Source of the DNA: Candidatus Scalindua sp.
GTDB taxonomy: Bacteria; Planctomycetota; Brocadiia; Brocadiales; Scalinduaceae
Assembly: GCA_031316155.1 (NCBI GenBank)
Contig: JALDRB010000004.1
Span: forward strand, 62,001-126,000
Direction: 5' to 3'
DNA: 64,000 nucleotides
Shown in pieces: positions 61,109 to 64,000 of this stretch; positions within the stretch are counted from its first letter, which is position 1; each line of letters begins with the position of its first letter. The translations under genes were made by a program, and so were the position numbers. The notes under the pieces were generated by a model. It was given only the letters and a program-made list of their open reading frames with translations. It was not told the origin of the DNA and did not search any database.

Positions 61109-63211
61109 GTGATGACTCTTTTCTTATCCTCCTTTCTGGTTTCAATGATATTCACTTCTCGAAATTCCTGTGCTCAGGAACAGAATATAGAAACAGGTCT
61201 TGAAGAGTTGTTTGCAATCTTTACCGAGGAAGAAATAGTAGTTAGCGCCTTAAAAAATCCCCGAACCGTTTCAAAGTCACCGGCAATAATGAGTGTGGTT
61301 ACCGCCAAACAGATTAAGCAGATGGGTTTCAGAACATTGACGGATGTCCTGAAAATTATACCTGGTTTTGATATTTCTATGGACAGAACAGGTGAGAAAG
61401 ACATTGGGGTCAGGGGGATCCTTAAAAAGACCTCAGAGATAGTAAAATTGTTAATAGATGGGCATTCTGTTAATGATCCTTTTACGGGAGGCGCCTCTTT
61501 TAATTTTGATGACCTGGTAGTTGAGAATGCAAAAAGGATAGAGATTATACGAGGACCTGGGTCAGCCCTGCATGGACAGAATGCATTTCTAGCCGTTGTA
61601 AACGTTATAACAAAGGACACCGAAGATATAGAGGGTTTTCAGTGGACGTTAAGCGGTGGAAACTTCGATACACAAAATTATAATATGTTATTTGGAAAAG
61701 AACTGGGGAATCTGAAGATTTCAGGGTTCTTTGATTTTCTTCAGACTGAAGGTTTTAGCGAAATGGTTGATCAGGACATTCTCTTCCCGAGATCTTTCTC
61801 AAAAAGCCCTGGCAGGTCTCAGAATAAAAAAGAGAAGACAGACCTGAATCTCAAGTTGTCATATAAAAATCTTGAAATTAAAGGCAAATATATGAAAAAG
61901 AGGAGAGAAGGCTATATCGGTATCGGTGATGCTCTTAATGACAATACAAACCTGAAAGACACATACCTGTTTGGTGAACTTGTTTATAAACTGCCAGTGG
62001 GAGAAAAACTAAGTATTACACCCAAGGTGTATTATGACCAGTATAACTTCGATCCTTTATTCGAGCAGCGGCCAGATGGTTTTGTCGGTCCCTTTTTAAA
62101 CCCGTCTGGTTTGCCATCCATAGGTTTCTATCCCGATGGTATGGAAGGTAGTACAAGATTTAAAGAGAGGACAATTGGTTTTGAAAATCAAATTAATTAC
62201 AATGTTTTTCAGGGAAACGAACTGACATTTGGTTTCCAATACGAATGGATACACCAGCACGATATCAAATCTGAGGAGTTCACGTTTCACCCACTCACAC
62301 TTGCACCTCTTCCTGAACCCATGGATTTTTCCGATACTCTTCCCTTTACCAGAAAGGTTACCAGACAAATATGGGCTCTGTATTTACAGGATGAATGGAA
62401 TATTACGGATGAAATTGATTTGACTGTTGGTGTGAGGCATGACCAGTTTCCGAGATTTGGAGGCACAACGAATCCAAGGATTGGCTTTATATGGAGATTC
62501 GTAGAGGATGCGCAGCTGAAACTCCTTTTTGCAACAGCCTTCAGGGCGCCTACTTTCCAGGAGCTATTCCTCATAAATAATCCTGTCGTAATAGGAAATC
62601 CCAACCTTGACCCGGAAAAGGTAAATACCTTTGAGATAGGATTGGGCTACAACTTTACAAAGCACATAAGGGGTAATGTAAACTATTTTTATAACCGAAT
62701 AAGGGACAGAATTGTTGTAGGCTCGGGAGGACGCCCTCAACAGTTTGTAAACTCGGGAGGCGCAAGGATTAAGGGTGTTGAGGCAGAATTAAAAGCAGAT
62801 TTTGGTAATAATAACTATTTCTATGCTAATTATACCTTTCAAGATGCTGAAGAGACAAGGACAAGGAGCAGATTGGCAGATGTACCGATACACAAAGCAA
62901 ATTTTGGAATAAATATTGGTTTCTGGAAGTATGTAAATGCAAATCTGCACACCTTCATCAGTGGACCAAGGCCTAGGCAAAGTGGACCAATACCTACTAT
63001 AGATGGAGACACCAGAGCAGACCTGCCTTCTCACACCGTAGTAGATCTAACACTTGTTGGAAAAAATTTCATTGATAACTTTGAGGTACGGACTTCCATA
63101 TTTAATCTTTTTGATAAAGGGTATGACGACCCGTCTCCAAAAAACACTGTTCCTACTGATTATCCTCAACCCGAAAGATCTTTTATCGTTGAATTACGCT
63201 ATAGCTTTTAA
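61109..63211 (+). CDS. TonB-dependent outer-membrane receptor
   Basis: About 700 residues. The start is unclear: GTG 61109 or ATG 61112 lack a Shine-Dalgarno, whereas AAGGAG (61069-61074) is followed 7 bases on by ATC 61082, which would give CNTFKRLAV, a normal basic signal n-region. A TonB box-like EEEIVVSALKNP is followed by the plug (TDVLKIIPGFDISM, VRGILKK, IEIIRGPGSALHGQNAFLAVVNVIT). The barrel ends at FIVELRYSF with a terminal Phe. Ligand unknown; the BtuB/colicin-type layout is common. The next gene is an ABC binding protein, so uptake of a siderophore, cobalamin or heme is plausible. Confidence 0.92.
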   Translation: MMTLFLSSFLVSMIFTSRNSCAQEQNIETGLEELFAIFTEEEIVVSALKNPRTVSKSPAIMSVVTAKQIKQMGFRTLTDVLKIIPGFDISMDRTGEKDIGVRGILKKTSEIVKLLIDGHSVNDPFTGGASFNFDDLVVENAKRIEIIRGPGSALHGQNAFLAVVNVITKDTEDIEGFQWTLSGGNFDTQNYNMLFGKELGNLKISGFFDFLQTEGFSEMVDQDILFPRSFSKSPGRSQNKKEKTDLNLKLSYKNLEIKGKYMKKRREGYIGIGDALNDNTNLKDTYLFGELVYKLPVGEKLSITPKVYYDQYNFDPLFEQRPDGFVGPFLNPSGLPSIGFYPDGMEGSTRFKERTIGFENQINYNVFQGNELTFGFQYEWIHQHDIKSEEFTFHPLTLAPLPEPMDFSDTLPFTRKVTRQIWALYLQDEWNITDEIDLTVGVRHDQFPRFGGTTNPRIGFIWRFVEDAQLKLLFATAFRAPTFQELFLINNPVVIGNPNLDPEKVNTFEIGLGYNFTKHIRGNVNYFYNRIRDRIVVGSGGRPQQFVNSGGARIKGVEAELKADFGNNNYFYANYTFQDAEETRTRSRLADVPIHKANFGINIGFWKYVNANLHTFISGPRPRQSGPIPTIDGDTRADLPSHTVVDLTLVGKNFIDNFEVRTSIFNLFDKGYDDPSPKNTVPTDYPQPERSFIVELRYSF

Positions 63212-63220
63212 TTACCATTC

Positions 63221-64000
63221 ATGATTAAAAAACCCCATCTATATTATATTTTCCTCTTCATTTTTTCAATTTTCTTTCCAGGCGTAAGTTACGCATTTTC
63301 AAAAGATACGGCTATTATAATAAAGAGTCAGGACCTTTCAGCATATAACAATGTTGTGGAGGGTTTTAAAAGAGAATGCGTTGACAACCATATCACCATT
63401 AGCGCAATTTATAATTTAAATGGCAAAATGAAGGTGGGACGGGAAATGCTTCGCAAGATCAAGAAAAAAAATCCTGATATTATATTAACAATAGGTGTCT
63501 TAGCAACAACTTTGGCAAAGGAAGAGATAAAGGATATTCCCATCCTTTTTTGTATGGTAATCAATCATGAGAAATTCCAACTTGTAGAGAGTAATATAAC
63601 CGGCATTTCTAATGAAATTGCTATCGAAAGTCAGGTAAAGGGATATCAAACCCTTTTGGATTCACTGAGAAACATAGGCGTAATCTATGATCCTTCTAAC
63701 ACCGGAAACATTATTGATAATGCCGTTCAGCAAATGAAAGATGCAGGAATCAAATTAATTAAGCGTGAGATTACCTCTTCAAAAATGGTTGGCGAGGCAT
63801 TACATGATTTAATTGGAAAAATAGACGCTCTCTGGATACTGCCTGATAGAACAGTGGTAACAAAAGAGTCTTTTGATCTCATAAAATCAATTACACTCAA
63901 GAATAAAATTCCCTTACTCTGTACAACAGATGTATTTGTTAAATCGGGGGCGTTAATGGCAGTGTTTTCAGATTATGGCGAGATTGGAAGGCAAGCAGCT
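63221..64000 (+). CDS. ABC transporter substrate-binding protein (PF04392-like), cut by window end
   Basis: Open from ATG 63221 to the last base, 260 codons. The N-terminus is a signal peptide (HLYYIFLFIFSIFFPGVSYA). Further on: AYNNVVEGFKRECVDNHITI, TIGVLATTLAKEEIKDIPILFCMV, LRNIGVIYDPSNTGNIIDNAVQQMKDAGIK (in short blocks) and LWILPDRTVVTKESFDLI. These features are typical of ABC_sub_bind proteins, often beside TonB receptors and sensor kinases. Its stop 10 bp after the receptor gene suggests cotranscription. Ligand unknown. Confidence 0.82.
   Translation, partial: MIKKPHLYYIFLFIFSIFFPGVSYAFSKDTAIIIKSQDLSAYNNVVEGFKRECVDNHITISAIYNLNGKMKVGREMLRKIKKKNPDIILTIGVLATTLAKEEIKDIPILFCMVINHEKFQLVESNITGISNEIAIESQVKGYQTLLDSLRNIGVIYDPSNTGNIIDNAVQQMKDAGIKLIKREITSSKMVGEALHDLIGKIDALWILPDRTVVTKESFDLIKSITLKNKIPLLCTTDVFVKSGALMAVFSDYGEIGRQAA

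Overview
The window is a low-GC (roughly 40 percent by eye) bacterial chromosome segment, densely coding on both strands. The cell is of Gram-negative type: there is an LptD-like outer-membrane LPS-assembly protein, a TonB-dependent receptor, an AsmA-like membrane protein, lipoproteins and MurNAc recycling. Metabolism looks anaerobic or microaerophilic: a three-subunit 2-oxoacid:ferredoxin oxidoreductase, a citramalate route to isoleucine, an AhbC/AhbD/NirJ-type radical SAM heme enzyme, a cytochrome c'-like lipoprotein and the MEP isoprenoid pathway. My best guess is a planctomycete of the anammox type (Brocadiales, for example Scalindua-like). That is inference from gene content and base composition; no rRNA or other decisive marker is present.

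Layout. 0-1.7 kb: a partial gene and a histidine kinase with receiver. 1.9-5.1 kb (minus): overlapping mutL-tsaE-thiL. 5.5-12.1 kb (plus): two unknown proteins, a 1343-residue hybrid kinase and a CheR methyltransferase, probably one signalling operon. 12.2-21.2 kb: AsmA-like protein, YmdB-type phosphodiesterase, then xseA-xseB-dxs-nadK-korA-korB-korC. 21.4-30.7 kb: anmK, amino-acid permease, PhoB-type regulator, glgA with a coupled micro-ORF, a lipoprotein, ahcY and nrnA. 30.8-43.7 kb: DedA, AMMECR1 and MEMO1 homologues, the AhbD-like radical SAM enzyme, cimA, valS, a zinc-ribbon/TPR/FGE-sulfatase fusion, PilZ, a small membrane protein, the cytochrome c'-like lipoprotein and an M24 peptidase. 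44-50 kb: a gene-poor accessory stretch with a probable group II intron remnant, palindromic repeats, a broken DUF3768 gene, a stand-alone caspase/CHAT-like protease and an unknown partner with a WW..YN..KH.R signature behind near-identical promoters, a TetR gene with an operator in its promoter, and a DinB-fold protein. 50-64 kb: larE, a secreted protein, comEC with a frameshift, a 29-residue basic microprotein, a sugar aminotransferase, lptD, coaD, a methyltransferase, a TonB receptor and the start of an ABC substrate-binding protein.

The most unusual material lies between genes. A 113-bp structured repeat occurs three times at exactly the same length. A second family of about 90-165 bp has GTTAGC ends; two of its copies supply the stop codons of unrelated genes. 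A 158-bp element is present as an inverted pair, and a one-off 113-bp element has 22-bp terminal inverted repeats. Several genes (xseB, the aminotransferase, the TonB receptor) have a good Shine-Dalgarno sequence in front of CTG, ATT or ATC rather than a standard start. The protease pair with duplicated promoters is the best candidate for an undescribed system, possibly anti-phage defence. No tRNA, rRNA or CRISPR array was found.
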